A DNA stretch of 64,000 nucleotides, from contig CAVVZJ010000001.1 in NCBI GenBank assembly GCA_963752755.1, positions 2,356,001 to 2,420,000 on the forward strand. Reading direction: 5' to 3'. Under the pieces are notes generated by a model, which had not been told where the DNA came from, did not search any database, and saw nothing but the letters and a program-made list of their open reading frames with translations. A program made the translations under genes and the position numbers. Of this stretch, positions 43,701 to 52,307 are shown in pieces. This DNA comes from CAVVZJ01 sp963752755. Its GTDB lineage: Bacteria; Planctomycetota; Planctomycetia; Isosphaerales; Isosphaeraceae. The stretch's first letter is position 1. The number at the start of each line of letters is the position of its first letter.

Positions 43701-44267
43701 GGCGACGACCTCCGGCTGGACGGCCACGCGCTGCCAACCCTTTTCGTCGGGGGCGAAGGTGTCGGCCATCCGCCAGGTCGTGCCGCCGAGGCCAAGGATG
43801 ACGCTCGTCAGGTCGCTGCCGCGCTGGGCCCAGGGGATCTCGGGATTCCTGGCGTGGTTGAAGGAAGAACTGCCCGGCTGGGGGGCGTAGCTGGGCGACG
43901 TGCCTTCCACCCAATCGGAACCGAGGCTGCTCACCGTGATCCGCCAGAGCCTCGGCGCGGCGGCGTGGCGGAGGTGCAGGGTGGCGCCGAGGATCACGCG
44001 ACCGCGGAAGGGGGCGGGGTCGATGTCGAGGAGGGTCATCTCCTGGATCGACTTGAGCTTCAGGCGGTTGGCCCCGCCGAGGTTGGCGTCGGCCTCCCGG
44101 CCGACGGCCGAGACCCAGGTGTCTCGCGTGATCGGCACGCGGACCGCCTCGCCCTCGGGCGGTCGAACCGTCGAGGGGCGATCCGCCTCCTGGCCGCGAG
44201 CGGCGACGGTCCCCAGCATCAACCCGATCAGCACGACCCGACCGATCCAACCCGCTTGATCCATCAT
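40704..44267 (-). CDS. Secreted DUF4091 glycoside-hydrolase-like protein with DNRLRE-type domains
   Basis: 1187 residues from ATG 44267 (MMDQAGWIGRVVLIG, a signal peptide); the upstream open frame runs through a repeat patch and is not coding. Residues about 30-240 resemble a DNRLRE carbohydrate-binding module (VPITRDTWVS, GATLHLRHA, SSLGSDWVEGTS). Then comes a fibronectin-like segment (PSVEPATADIPAGEAIVSWS) and a large central domain with the DUF4091 signature, ending VRLKAFRRGQQDVEYLTLLG. The C-terminus is a second DNRLRE domain (VVSAELSVFVWDPSSQG, TTTWDESAATWNRP). The frame is intact over 3.5 kb. Likely binds and acts on a polysaccharide; the substrate is unknown. Confidence 0.85.
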   Translation of the reverse strand: MMDQAGWIGRVVLIGLMLGTVAARGQEADRPSTVRPPEGEAVRVPITRDTWVSAVGREADANLGGANRLKLKSIQEMTLLDIDPAPFRGRVILGATLHLRHAAAPRLWRITVSSLGSDWVEGTSPSYAPQPGSSSFNHARNPEIPWAQRGSDLTSVILGLGGTTWRMADTFAPDEKGWQRVAVQPEVVAARVAGISHGFLVFDDTGSEWTRDGEKFDLSLFPNRFVFSHESGRDKAPYMTLFLGPEDREAPAAPGRPSVEPATADIPAGEAIVSWSTPADRGPAGPLGFFVEADGQALPRYLIPMAGEAGGRVRMHLRDLDLKPGAEVSLAIRAVDGAGNVGPATKNRIRVSDRVPKPWPDGGPKAFDGRGPLPKLAGLEVAVIDELDKVHPIDGTLTPPQADGYLAANHLWDARTHTLRLHAARNEFVAFQVLLLGNAPDVRPSISFDGPDAARIPAEFGRYQAVASKRGPLPDPIVPLDAPAEEALPGRTRTSLHAELYIPHDAQAGEHRGTLTLTSRGQSLKIPVLLTVWDFTLPDYLSFLPDMNCYNLPANDLDFYRLAHRHRTVLNRVPYYQNGRMGDGMAPEWDGKTLNWSAWDRRFAPLFDGSAFADLPRCGVPIECFYLPMHENWPSPIEPNYNGDYWADRAFPPSYRDALVEVSRQMSEHFNAKGWDQTLFQFFLNGKNNFKQNGWSRGSSPWLLDEPANFQDYWALRFFGVAFHEGVDQAPGPAKMVFRADISRPQWQRDAFDGLLDYNVVGGALRSYRRMVMDRKKDNGEIVVEYGSANAIEDSNLQPVGWTLDAWSLGTDGVLPWQTVGNARSWEQADTLSLFYPGRRAGEKPIPSVRLKAFRRGQQDVEYLTLLGLVENQPRWAVGHQVREALKLAGRRRGTGFTGGEDAGVIDYGRLRPQDVWALRVRVGAALSAAGPEPKRQLVELRTPHRDLSQLRPGYASVGEVPPPPRRAPSPATSGSSKNLRTSVLQGREAVRDVLLDPERPDRPLGGQPRDNAIRKSQDVSPFLVRFDLDKLGLPTGAEVVSAELSVFVWDPSSQGRTRLAALPMTTTWDESAATWNRPAAGRRWTGGETFRVGADTSQAVGQTVVEPDSGSDIADPPVECRLDVTAAVRGWFDGQPNHGLALVPIPDRSVDEGHFTRFQIYASDDDRAAYTPRLTVKFQPAGSNAR

Positions 44268-44724
44268 GATCCAACCCGGCGACGAACCGAGGGAGGCGCG
44301 TGGAGAGCGTCCCGGTCCACCACGTCCCGACCGGGCCGGCCCGCCGCCCGGCTCCCTCCGTCGGGCGACGACGAAACCCAGGCTATCATCCCTCGGTCCC
44401 CCGGACCACCCGCCGCAAAACTTGCCAGGATCGCCCGGCGTGTCATCGGGTTCGTTTCGTAGCGCGGACGGTGGGGCGGGACGGGGCGGCAAATCTTGCC
44501 GGGATGCCCCAGGGTGACGTCGGGTTCGTTTCGTACCGCCGGGGATGCGACGCTCGGGTTCGTTTTGTCGCGGGCGTCGGGTTCGTTTCGCGACGCGGGT
44601 TCGGGTCGGCAAACTCGACGCAGGGGCTCCAACGTGTCGTCGGGTTCGTTTCGTCACGGCGCGTCGGGGCGGAAGGTCGCGGCTCGGGAGGCCGAAGATT
44701 CGCCCTCGATGGCCCGTCGTGTCC
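44268..44724. other. Intergenic region dominated by a short repeat array
   Basis: 457 bases. The long minus-strand open frame across it is a by-product of the repeat and lacks family similarity. It contains the five CGGGTTCGTTTCGT repeats described separately and must include the promoter of the DUF4091 gene. Confidence 0.5.
44416..44654. repeat. Irregular array of five CGGGTTCGTTTCGT repeats
   Basis: Copies start at 44447, 44521, 44555 (one change, TTTTGT), 44578 (last base C) and 44641. Three of them sit in a longer ~45-base unit beginning with CAAAnnTTGCC or similar exactly 31 bases earlier (44416, 44490, 44610). Spacings are 74, 34, 23 and 63 bases, so they are neither CRISPR-like nor kept in one reading frame. 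It is outside any supported gene. Translated on the minus strand the copies give RNEPD or TKRTR motifs. Confidence 0.75.
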
Positions 44725-45069
44725 TCAGGGATTCGGGTTCACGGGGCAGAGGTAGCCAGGGATGATCGGCGACGTAGCGACAGCGAGCCGCCATCCTGAG
44801 AGCGGCTCGGAGCCGGCCCCTCGCCAGGGTAAGGCCTCGCGAAGCTCGGGAATTCTGGCGTCGTTATCGGGGTCGAACTGACTGTATTCGGCGACCGCGA
44901 TCTCCGCGACCTCGGCGCTCTTCAAGTGATTTTCGGCCTCCACCTGAAAGTGATCCGCTAACTCCAGGCATCGCTCCCCGCGCCTCCACATCGTCCACGC
45001 GCCGAACGCCAGCGCCGCGACCGCCACGGCGATCAGGAGCATCCCCAGCGTCAGTCTCGGCCGTCGCAT
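44725..45069 (-). CDS. Small membrane protein of the planctomycete RTLLIAVAVVALALG type, copy 2
   Basis: 114 residues. A short basic start (MRRPRLTLGM) is followed by one TM helix (LLIAVAVAALAFGAWTMW) and a charged helical segment, RGERCLELADHFQVEAENHL, then AEYSQFDPDN. Many paralogues of this plan exist in planctomycetes, usually in tandem; function unknown. It lies 13 bp after the related gene ending at 45083, on the same strand. Confidence 0.7.
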   Translation of the reverse strand: MRRPRLTLGMLLIAVAVAALAFGAWTMWRRGERCLELADHFQVEAENHLKSAEVAEIAVAEYSQFDPDNDARIPELREALPWRGAGSEPLSGWRLAVATSPIIPGYLCPVNPNP

Positions 45070-45082
45070 GGGAGAGTTCCGA

Positions 45083-45528
45083 TCACTTGGGTTGCGGCGG
45101 GTCGGGCGCGACGGGGAGCCAGGGAGAGCGGGAGGCCCGCTCGTACTTCCGCTGGAGCCGGAGGAAGTGGGCGGCCAGGCGATCGTATCGCTTCCTTTGT
45201 GCCAGCAATCGAGGCCGATCTGCCTCGATGAGACGGCACCAGCCGAGCGGGTCGCGCATCCGGGCGGCGCAGCCGGGTCGGAGGAGGGATTCGCCGCGTA
45301 GCGATCCAGGATGAGTTGGACCTTCCCGAACGATCTGTCTTACTGGTCACGGAAGTTGACAGCCAGGCAGGCGTGATCCTGCCAGCGTCGGAAGTACAGC
45401 CGGACCCGTCGCGCGAATTCGATCTTGCGGTCGATCAGCATGCCGATCCCCAACGCGAGGGCCACGACCGCCACGGCGATCAGGAGGGTGCGGAGGCGGA
45501 AACGGGGGAGGGGCCGGGAGTCGCTCAT
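45083..45528 (-). pseudogene. Small membrane protein of the RTLLIAVAVVALALG type, copy 1, broken
   Basis: ATG 45528 (GAGGA upstream) opens PLPRFRLRTLLIAVAVVALA, one TM helix and RRWQDHACLAVNFRDQ, then an in-frame TAA at 45340-45342. The same frame continues with plausible family sequence (DRSFGKVQLILDRYAANPSS), and after one frame change near 45255 the typical family ending appears: RDPLGWCRLIEADRPRLLAQ, YERASRSPWLPVAPDPPQPK, stop at 45083. So either this is a decayed paralogue or the sequence carries two errors. Without repair the product would be 62 residues. Confidence 0.55.
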
Positions 45529-45773
45529 GGGGCTTCCTCGCATGACCATGACTCTATTCCGGCGAGTCGGACCGGGCAAGGGGGGCCGGAAAGCGATTCC
45601 GGATCTCTCAATACGACTTGTCAAAGAGCCGTCGGCCGGCGCGGGGGATGGGGCGACGCGCGGACGTCCATCCGTTATCTTCCGAATCGGGGGCCGCGGT
45701 TATCACCCTTTTTTCCGATTCCTCGGGGAATCTTGCGGCCGGGGCCCATTTTGATGAACCGAAAGGCCAGGGC

Positions 45774-46748
45774 ATGCCTCGCGTCGTCGGCACCGATCCC
45801 GGGACCAGCAGCCTCGACCTGATTGGACTGGTCGATGGAGAGGTCGCCTGTCAGGAGCGGTTGGAGCCGGGGGACGACCCGGCAAGGGTCGGAGCGATCC
45901 TGAGGGCCTGGGGGCCGATCGACCTGGTGGCGGGGCCGTCGGGGTACGGCTTGCCGATGGTCCGGGGCGAGGCGATCACGGAGGAGGACATCCAGGAGAT
46001 GGCCCTGGTCCGGCCGGACGAGAGGGATCGGCCGGTCGGGATCGGGGGGTTCCTGGGATGGGTCCGGGCGGTGATCGAAGCGGGATTTCCGACGGTCTTC
46101 CTGCCGGGAGGAATCCACCTGGCGACGGTCCCCCGGCATCGGAAGCTCAACACGATCGACCTGGGGACGCCGGACAAGGTCGCCGTGGCGGCGCTGGCGC
46201 TGGAGCAGCACGTCAGGCGGGAAGGCGTGCCCTATGAAGTGGCGACGTTTGCCGTGGTCGAGGTGGGTTCGGCGTTCACGGCGGTCCTGGTTGTGGCGGG
46301 GGGGAAACTCGTCGATGCGGCGGCGGGGACGCGGGGGCCGGTCGGGGTGAGGTCGGGCGGGGCGTGGGATGGGGAGGTGGCGTGCTGGCTGGCGCCGGTC
46401 TCGAAGGATGACCTTTTCCGGGGAGGTCGGGAGGACATGGGGGCCGACGGACCGGAGGCGTTCCGGGAGTCGCTGGTCAAGTATGTCGCGGGGTTGAGGG
46501 CGATCACGCCGTTCGAGCGGATTTACCTCTCCGGGGCGAGAGCGGCCCTGGCGGAAGGGGTGCTGGACGCATTGGGAGAGGTGGTCGCCCTGGAGTCGTT
46601 GCCGGGGGCCTGGGTCAAGCATGCGGCGCAAGGGGCGGCCCTGATCGCGGACGGCCTGGCGGGAGGCAGGCAGGCGAGACTGGTCGAGTCGCTTGATTTG
46701 CGGGGGGCATCGGGGAGAATCGGGGACACGGTACGCATCCGGGGATGA
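45774..46748 (+). CDS. DUF1464 family protein, ASKHA-fold kinase-like
   Basis: 324 residues from ATG 45774. It opens PRVVGTDPGTSSLDLIGL, the phosphate-1 loop of an actin/sugar-kinase (ASKHA) fold, and continues with GPIDLVAGPSGYGLP, HRKLNTIDLGTPDKVA and IYLSGARAALAEGVLDAL. DUF1464 proteins, first noted in archaea, are predicted butyrate-kinase-like enzymes. The typical substrate is not established. No neighbouring gene hints at a pathway. Cytoplasmic, no signal peptide. Confidence 0.85.
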   Translation: MPRVVGTDPGTSSLDLIGLVDGEVACQERLEPGDDPARVGAILRAWGPIDLVAGPSGYGLPMVRGEAITEEDIQEMALVRPDERDRPVGIGGFLGWVRAVIEAGFPTVFLPGGIHLATVPRHRKLNTIDLGTPDKVAVAALALEQHVRREGVPYEVATFAVVEVGSAFTAVLVVAGGKLVDAAAGTRGPVGVRSGGAWDGEVACWLAPVSKDDLFRGGREDMGADGPEAFRESLVKYVAGLRAITPFERIYLSGARAALAEGVLDALGEVVALESLPGAWVKHAAQGAALIADGLAGGRQARLVESLDLRGASGRIGDTVRIRG

Positions 46749-46839
46749 CAGGGAGCGTCGATTCACCGCAGCGGCCGAGCAGAAATCTAATCCGGATGAA
46801 GATTTTCCGAGTTTTGCACGGTTGTCGAGGGGGTGCATC

Positions 46840-48342
46840 GTGGCGCATGAACCGGGTCTGAGCCGTCGCAACCTCTTTCGCTCGGCCGCAGCCGCCGGAC
46901 TGGCCTCGGCACTGGGGGCGTCAACCGCCCGCGCCGCGGAACCCGATCGAATCCGGGACGAGAACCAGAAGCCAGGGACACGCGACTGGATGGCCGGGAA
47001 CGTCCGGGTTGATCCGGCGACGAAGTACCGGTCGCCCGGGATCGAGGGGTTCGCGTCGAAGACGAGCGTGAGGCCGGGTGAGTCGATCGCCTTTCATGTG
47101 AGCACCAATCCGGCATCGTCGTTCACGATCGACGTTTATCGGATGGGCTACTACCAGGGGCACGGCGGCCGGCACGTCCTCCGACTCGGGCCGTACCAGG
47201 GCTCGGTGCAGCCCGACCCGCCCGTGGGCGAGATGCGGCTGAGGGAATGCCAGTGGGAACCCTGCGAACACGTGACGATCCCCAACGACTGGACCAGCGG
47301 CGTCTATCTCGGCAAGCTCACGGCCGAGCGGGAAAGTTTGCAGAGCTACGTCGTTTTTCTCGTCCGCGACGATCGCCAGGCCGACTTCCTCTTCCAGTGC
47401 AGCGACAACACCTGGAACGCCTACAACCGCTGGCCCAGCCAGTTCTCGCTCTACGACGACGGCGAGAAGGTCTGGTACTGGGGACCGGACGTGAAGGTCA
47501 GCTTCGACCGGCCTTACGGGAAGTATTGCCAGATCTTCGATGCGCCGCTGTCGGTCGGATCGGGAGAGTTCCTGCTCTGGGAGTTCCCCCTGGCCTACTG
47601 GATGGAGAAGAACGGATACGACCTGACTTACATCTCCAACAGTGACACTCATGCCGACCCAGACGGCTTGCTCCGGGCGAAGGGGTTCCTCTCAGTCGGG
47701 CATGACGAGTACTGGTCCCTGGAGATGTACGACCACGTCAAGCGAGCGATCGAGAAGGGCGTGAACGTGGCGTTCCTCTCGGGCAATGCCGTCTGCGGGG
47801 TTGTGCCGATGCTGCCGGCGACCGACGGCCGTCCGAACCGGATCATCACCCGCGTCGGCCTCTTCGGCGGGGTGGACGACACGGCGCAGGGTTTCCCCGA
47901 CATGGCGCGGTTGAAGGTGGATGGCCCGAGCGAGGGGCTCCTGATCGGGGCGCGGAACATGTACCCGGTCACGGGAGGTGGCCCCTGGATTTGCCGAAAA
48001 CCGGGCCACTGGCTCTTCGATGGGACCGGCATGAAGGAAGGCGACGGTATCCCCGGCCTCGTGGGCTGGGAGTGGCACGGCGACCCGGCCGAGATTGCCG
48101 GTCTGGAGGTCGTCGCCAGCGGCCCGACGACGAACGGCCGGGTCGAGGGGGCGTATGCGGCGACGATCTACCCTGGACCGAAGAGCAACCTCGTCTTCAA
48201 CGCCGCCACGATCTGGTGGGGCGACGGCCTCTCCGAGCCTCCTGGCTACGTTCGCCCCGCCGTGTACACCAAGCCCCAGGGACCCGACCCGCGGGTTCAG
48301 CGGATCACGGCGAACCTCCTGGAGCGGTTCCGATCGTCGTAG
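46840..48342 (+). CDS. Tat-exported N,N-dimethylformamidase beta-subunit-like protein
   Basis: 500 residues from GTG 46840, with GAGGGGG upstream. A Tat signal is clear: LSRRNLFRSAAAAGLASALG. The mature protein has the domain found in the large subunit of N,N-dimethylformamidase: VRPGESIAFHVSTNPAS, VYRMGYYQGHGGRHV, DWTSGVYLGKLTAE, CSDNTWNAYNRWP, DLTYISNSDTHADPD, GFLSVGHDEYWSLEM and FLSGNAVCG. Many proteins with this domain are not amidases, so the reaction is not assured. No small subunit gene is adjacent. Confidence 0.85.
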   Translation: MAHEPGLSRRNLFRSAAAAGLASALGASTARAAEPDRIRDENQKPGTRDWMAGNVRVDPATKYRSPGIEGFASKTSVRPGESIAFHVSTNPASSFTIDVYRMGYYQGHGGRHVLRLGPYQGSVQPDPPVGEMRLRECQWEPCEHVTIPNDWTSGVYLGKLTAERESLQSYVVFLVRDDRQADFLFQCSDNTWNAYNRWPSQFSLYDDGEKVWYWGPDVKVSFDRPYGKYCQIFDAPLSVGSGEFLLWEFPLAYWMEKNGYDLTYISNSDTHADPDGLLRAKGFLSVGHDEYWSLEMYDHVKRAIEKGVNVAFLSGNAVCGVVPMLPATDGRPNRIITRVGLFGGVDDTAQGFPDMARLKVDGPSEGLLIGARNMYPVTGGGPWICRKPGHWLFDGTGMKEGDGIPGLVGWEWHGDPAEIAGLEVVASGPTTNGRVEGAYAATIYPGPKSNLVFNAATIWWGDGLSEPPGYVRPAVYTKPQGPDPRVQRITANLLERFRSS

Positions 48343-48456
48343 GGAACATCGGGGTTCGAGACGCTCGGCCAACAGGCGAGGCACCCCACGATCGCCCTTT
48401 CGCATTGCGGTCGGCCGCTCGTGGGGTCGGATCAGGTTTGCGACCAGAGCACGATG

Positions 48457-51400
48457 TCAGGAGGCCGGGATCGGGTCGAGGGTGATGCCGCGATCCTGGA
48501 GGGCGTTGCGGGCCAGGAAGCGGAACCAGAGGTAGGTGCGATCGTCGTCGCCCTCCTTCAGATACGCGAGCGCCGCGTCGGTCTTGCCGTGACGGTTGAG
48601 GAACAGTCCGACGATGACGGCGGTATTCGGCCGGCGGTCGGGATTGCCTTCACTGAGGAGCTTCTCGATCCGATCCAGATCGAGGGGGGACTCTTCCCCT
48701 TTCGCCAGCCAGGAGCCGAGGATTCCGAGGAGTTGGGCCGTCACCGGGCCGCTCGGATTCGGTTCCTCGGCGACCTGCTTCATCACGGCATCGCGGGCCT
48801 CGGTGTTGCCTTCCAGATCGCAGGCCAGGGCCAGGAGCGTGCCGAAGACGGTGTCATGGTTTTGATTGAAGGTGGGCGCCAGGATCTTGCGAGCCTGCTC
48901 CGCCTGATTGTCGTTCAGGAGGACAACGGCCACCGGAACCCGCTCATCGGCCGACCTGAGCGGACGCCCCTGCGCGAGTTGCGACTCGACGAGCCGGGCC
49001 GCGGCGCGGCGGTCGCCGTGACCGGTCCGCAGGCACCAGGCGTACCAGTCGAGCCACTGGGATGCGTAGCGCTCCGCGGTTCGTGAGATCCAGAGTTCGG
49101 CACCTTCCCAGTCCTTCATTTCCTCGGCGCAGCGGGCGGCGTTGAGCATCGCCCAGGCCGCCCACGACTGGGCCGAGATCTCGGCGAACGGACGTGCCTT
49201 CTCATACTCGCCACGGGCCATCAGGTACTTGGAGAGGTCGCTGGTGATCTGAGCATGGTCGAGGGCGAGATCCCGGGTCTTGAGGAACTCGGTCGCAGCC
49301 GCGATGTAGCCGTCAACGTCGCCGCGTTGCATGTACACACCGGCCAGGCCCTCGAAGATCCAGCCATCAGGCGACTGGTCCATCGCCTTCTTGATCAAGC
49401 GTTCGGCCTCGTCGAGATCGCCGACTTTCAGGGCGTGGAAGCCCAGTTCGGCGAGGACGAGCGTGTCCTGGCCGCCGTGGTCCTTGGCCCAGGCCTCGAC
49501 GCTCGGCTTCGCTTCTTCCCAGTTGGACTCGATCAAGGCCCCGCGGCCGAGCGGCGAGCCGGGGTGATACTTCAGCAGGTTGTGCGCGGCGGCCGCGCGG
49601 CCGGAGTCGGTCACCCCGCTGGCGTAGGTGATCTGACCCGGGACGGAGCCCAGGACGACGTGGGACCAGATCAAGCCGTGGAGCCGCTGGAAAGTCGGCG
49701 GGTCGAGCGCCTCGAACCGGAAGGCGATGGAGCGGGCCTTCCATTGCAGATCGGCCAGGTCGAGATTGGCGAGGGACTTCAGAGTGGCGGTCTGGTTGTA
49801 CCGGCCGGTGAAGCTCGCGACGTAATCGCGGTTGGGGTGATCGGCCACCAGCGGCAGGGCCTCGTCGGCGAAATCGTTGGCCGGCACGGCGAGCTGGCGG
49901 GCGAGGAAATAGAGCCGGTATCCGATCTGCGCGAAGCGGATCTCGCGGAGCTGGCGGGCGAGCACGCCCCAGGTCACGTCCGCCGTGTCGTCGGCCGCGG
50001 CCGCGGCGAGCCGTCGGCGGAACCCGACCTCGGCCGGCTCCGCGTCGTCGGGCGCCGGCTCCAGCACCGACGCCGGCAAGTCCGGCACGTTGGCCAGTCG
50101 TTCGGGCAGCTTCTGGGGATAGATCGTATAGCCGAGCATCGTGGTGGCGTGCAGGCTGGCGACACCCTCCATCTGGATCAGACCTGCGAGCACCCGGTAG
50201 CAGTCGGGCACCTGCTCCAGGATCGGCTGGCTGGCGGCGAGCAGCTCGTGACGACAGTTCCGGTCCGTCGTGGAGAAGTAGCCGGACGATCGCAGGAGCG
50301 TCAGGAACCGGAAATACGGTGGCCAGGGGTCGTCGGGGTGGTCGCGGGCGAGTTGCTCCAGCGCGGGGGCGTCGGAAGCGGTGAAGGCACGCACCAGCGC
50401 GACCCGGTCGTCGGCGCCCTTGCCGCCATCGGCCCGGCCGGCGGCGTTGAGATCGCCAACCGCCTGACGGTACAGACCGGCGATCGCCTCCACGTACGCC
50501 TGGCCCCGCAGGCTCGACGGCGCGTCGTGGTCGCGGACGACGGCGCGCTGGGCGTAGAGCAGGCCGCGAGCCTGGAAGGCCAGGTAGTCGGCGGTCCACT
50601 GGCTCTCGGCCAGCGTCCCGAGGTTGGCGTAGGCTTCCGCCAGGGCGATCAGCAGGGTCGAGTCTTCCCCTTTCTCGCGGATCGCTTGATGCAGGGCACG
50701 GATCGCGGCGAACTGCTCGGTCTCGACCGGTCGTCCGAGCCGCTCGCGGATTGCGGCGGGCAGTTCGCTCTCGCCCTTGTGCGACGGTGCCGGCTCGGTC
50801 CGCTTCAGGCCGAGATCCTCCAGCACCTGACGAAACCCATGGCGCGAGAAGACTTCCACCTGCGCGACGAGTTGCGGGTAGAGGGGCCCGATGATCATTT
50901 CACATTCAAACTCGCGCGACCAGAGCACGCGGCGGTCGGGACCCTCGCCCTGAACGATCGTGATCCGGCCACGGGGCGGATCGGCCGGGTCGGGTGGATA
51001 GCTCTTGCGGAACCGCGAGCCGATGCGGAAGGTGACGTCGGGCGTGCCAGGCACATCGGAATCACCGATCGGCACGTCGCGGGTCAGGGCCCCGAGTTCC
51101 TCGCGGGCGGTGAGCAGGAGCCCCTGACGGACCAGCTCGCGGTCGAGCAATCCCTGGTAGAGCCCAAGCTCATCGCCCGAATCCGGCTGTCGGCCGCGCT
51201 TGATCACCACGATCGGCCGGGGTCGATCCGGTCCCGCCTTGAAGATGGCGACCTTGCTCCAGAATGCCAGCTCCTCTTCACCGATCGGACGTCCTGGCGT
51301 CCCCGCCTCGGGCGACGCGGGCTTCTGGGGCTTCGCGGCGGCCTGGCTTTTCGGGCTCGACGGCTCCTGAGCCAGAGCCGGCCATGCGGCCTTGAGTCCC

Positions 51401-51530
51401 GACAGTCCCCCGATCGAACTCCAGATCGACACGCCAGCCACCGCCATGGCCGCCATCGCAGCAAACACGACGACGAGCCGACGACCACGCGGGGGGCGCA
51501 GGTCGAAGCACTCCGTTCCTGATCGGTCAT
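48457..51530 (-). CDS. Large TPR-repeat protein with N-terminal membrane anchor
   Basis: About 1020 residues. The main frame begins at GTG 51468, but the residues upstream in that frame (PPRGRRLVVVF) form the expected basic start of a signal/anchor helix, while an ATG with ribosome site lies at 51530 in another frame. One indel in the C6/G6 run at 51491-51496 joins them, so I give 51530 as the start. After the anchor come a Pro/Lys-rich linker, a beta-rich domain (ITIVQGEGPDRRVLWSREFE), and about 700 residues of TPR-like helices, for example LVLAELGFHALKVGDLDEAE. Probably a periplasmic or surface scaffold. Stands alone. Confidence 0.65.
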
Positions 51531-51907
51531 CGTGGGTCAGTCCTCAGGTCAGAGGAAGGAGGGCCGACTACGGGTCCAGAACGCCTTGCTCGCCTTCAAA
51601 ACCTCCGGCAATCTCCGGTTCCCCGGCCACGTGCTGCCCCCCGCGTCGTCACGAGGCACGGCTCAGGATATCAGCCTGCAAGCATGGAGTCCAACGTTTT
51701 CGTGGAGAGGGAAAAGCATGGCTGACCTCTGTTCGCGGTGCGTTCCTCGACTAGGATAGGCCTGGTCGTACCCGGGTGCGGATCGGAGCCATATCGGGCG
51801 GATCAACCCCGACCGACTCCCGCCTGGAACGGCCAGCGATTCCGGTCATTCGGCATGAGAAAGCGTGAACCAGGACGAATCGTGATCATGACAGGAGGGA
51901 CCGGCCG
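51531..51907. other. Intergenic region, no gene recognised
   Basis: 377 bases between divergent genes. It must carry both promoters. A Shine-Dalgarno ACAGGAGGG at 51891-51899 serves the HNH gene. No other signal is clear. Confidence 0.45.
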
Positions 51908-52261
51908 ATGACCGCAGGTGAGCGCCTGGCCCGCGTGGCGCGGAGCGACACGACCTTCGAGCGTCGCGGCGGCGACTGGGTCGGGAAGTGCCTGATCTGT
52001 AACGGCCCGATCGCCTTCGACGCCCGGACCGGAGAGGGCGCCGCTCTGGAGCACATCCGTGCCCGGAGCCGCGGCGGTACCGACGACCTCGCCAATCTGG
52101 CGATCGTGCACGGTCGCTGCAACGCCGAGAAAGGCATCCGCTGGGACCCGAAGCGTCGTCGCTCGACGACCGATTACGAGGCGTTCGTGGAGCGGATGCT
52201 GGCCAAGCGTCGCCAGCGATGGCGCGACGAGGGAGCCGGGCGGGCAGGCCGGGTGTCGTGA
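51908..52261 (+). CDS. HNH endonuclease-type protein
   Basis: 117 residues. It has the complete HNH beta-beta-alpha metal finger: zinc ligands C28 and C31 (CLIC), catalytic H49 in LEHIRARSRGG, N63 in DLANL, H68 and C71 in IVHGRCNAEKG. Small free-standing HNH proteins of this type cut or nick DNA; some belong to restriction or repair systems, others to phages. Here no restriction, phage or toxin gene is adjacent, so its role is open. AGGAGGG precedes the ATG. The C-terminal region is Arg-rich, fitting DNA binding. Confidence 0.88.
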   Translation: MTAGERLARVARSDTTFERRGGDWVGKCLICNGPIAFDARTGEGAALEHIRARSRGGTDDLANLAIVHGRCNAEKGIRWDPKRRRSTTDYEAFVERMLAKRRQRWRDEGAGRAGRVS

Positions 52262-52307
52262 GCCCGGCCCGCATCGTCCGACGTTCGCGAGAAGGGCGAA
52301 CCTCGTT

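Noticed and set aside
44416..44654. CRISPR array
   Set aside because: The repeats are only 14 bases in common, spacing varies from 23 to 74 bases, and no cas gene is nearby.
44268..44657. 5' extension of the DUF4091 open frame by 130 codons
   Set aside because: It runs through the CGGGTTCGTTTCGT repeats, gives an Arg/Pro-rich translation without similarity, and a signal peptide begins at 44267.
51908..52261. HNH gene as part of a defence or prophage island
   Set aside because: No methylase, integrase, portal or toxin-antitoxin gene is adjacent; base composition matches the surroundings.
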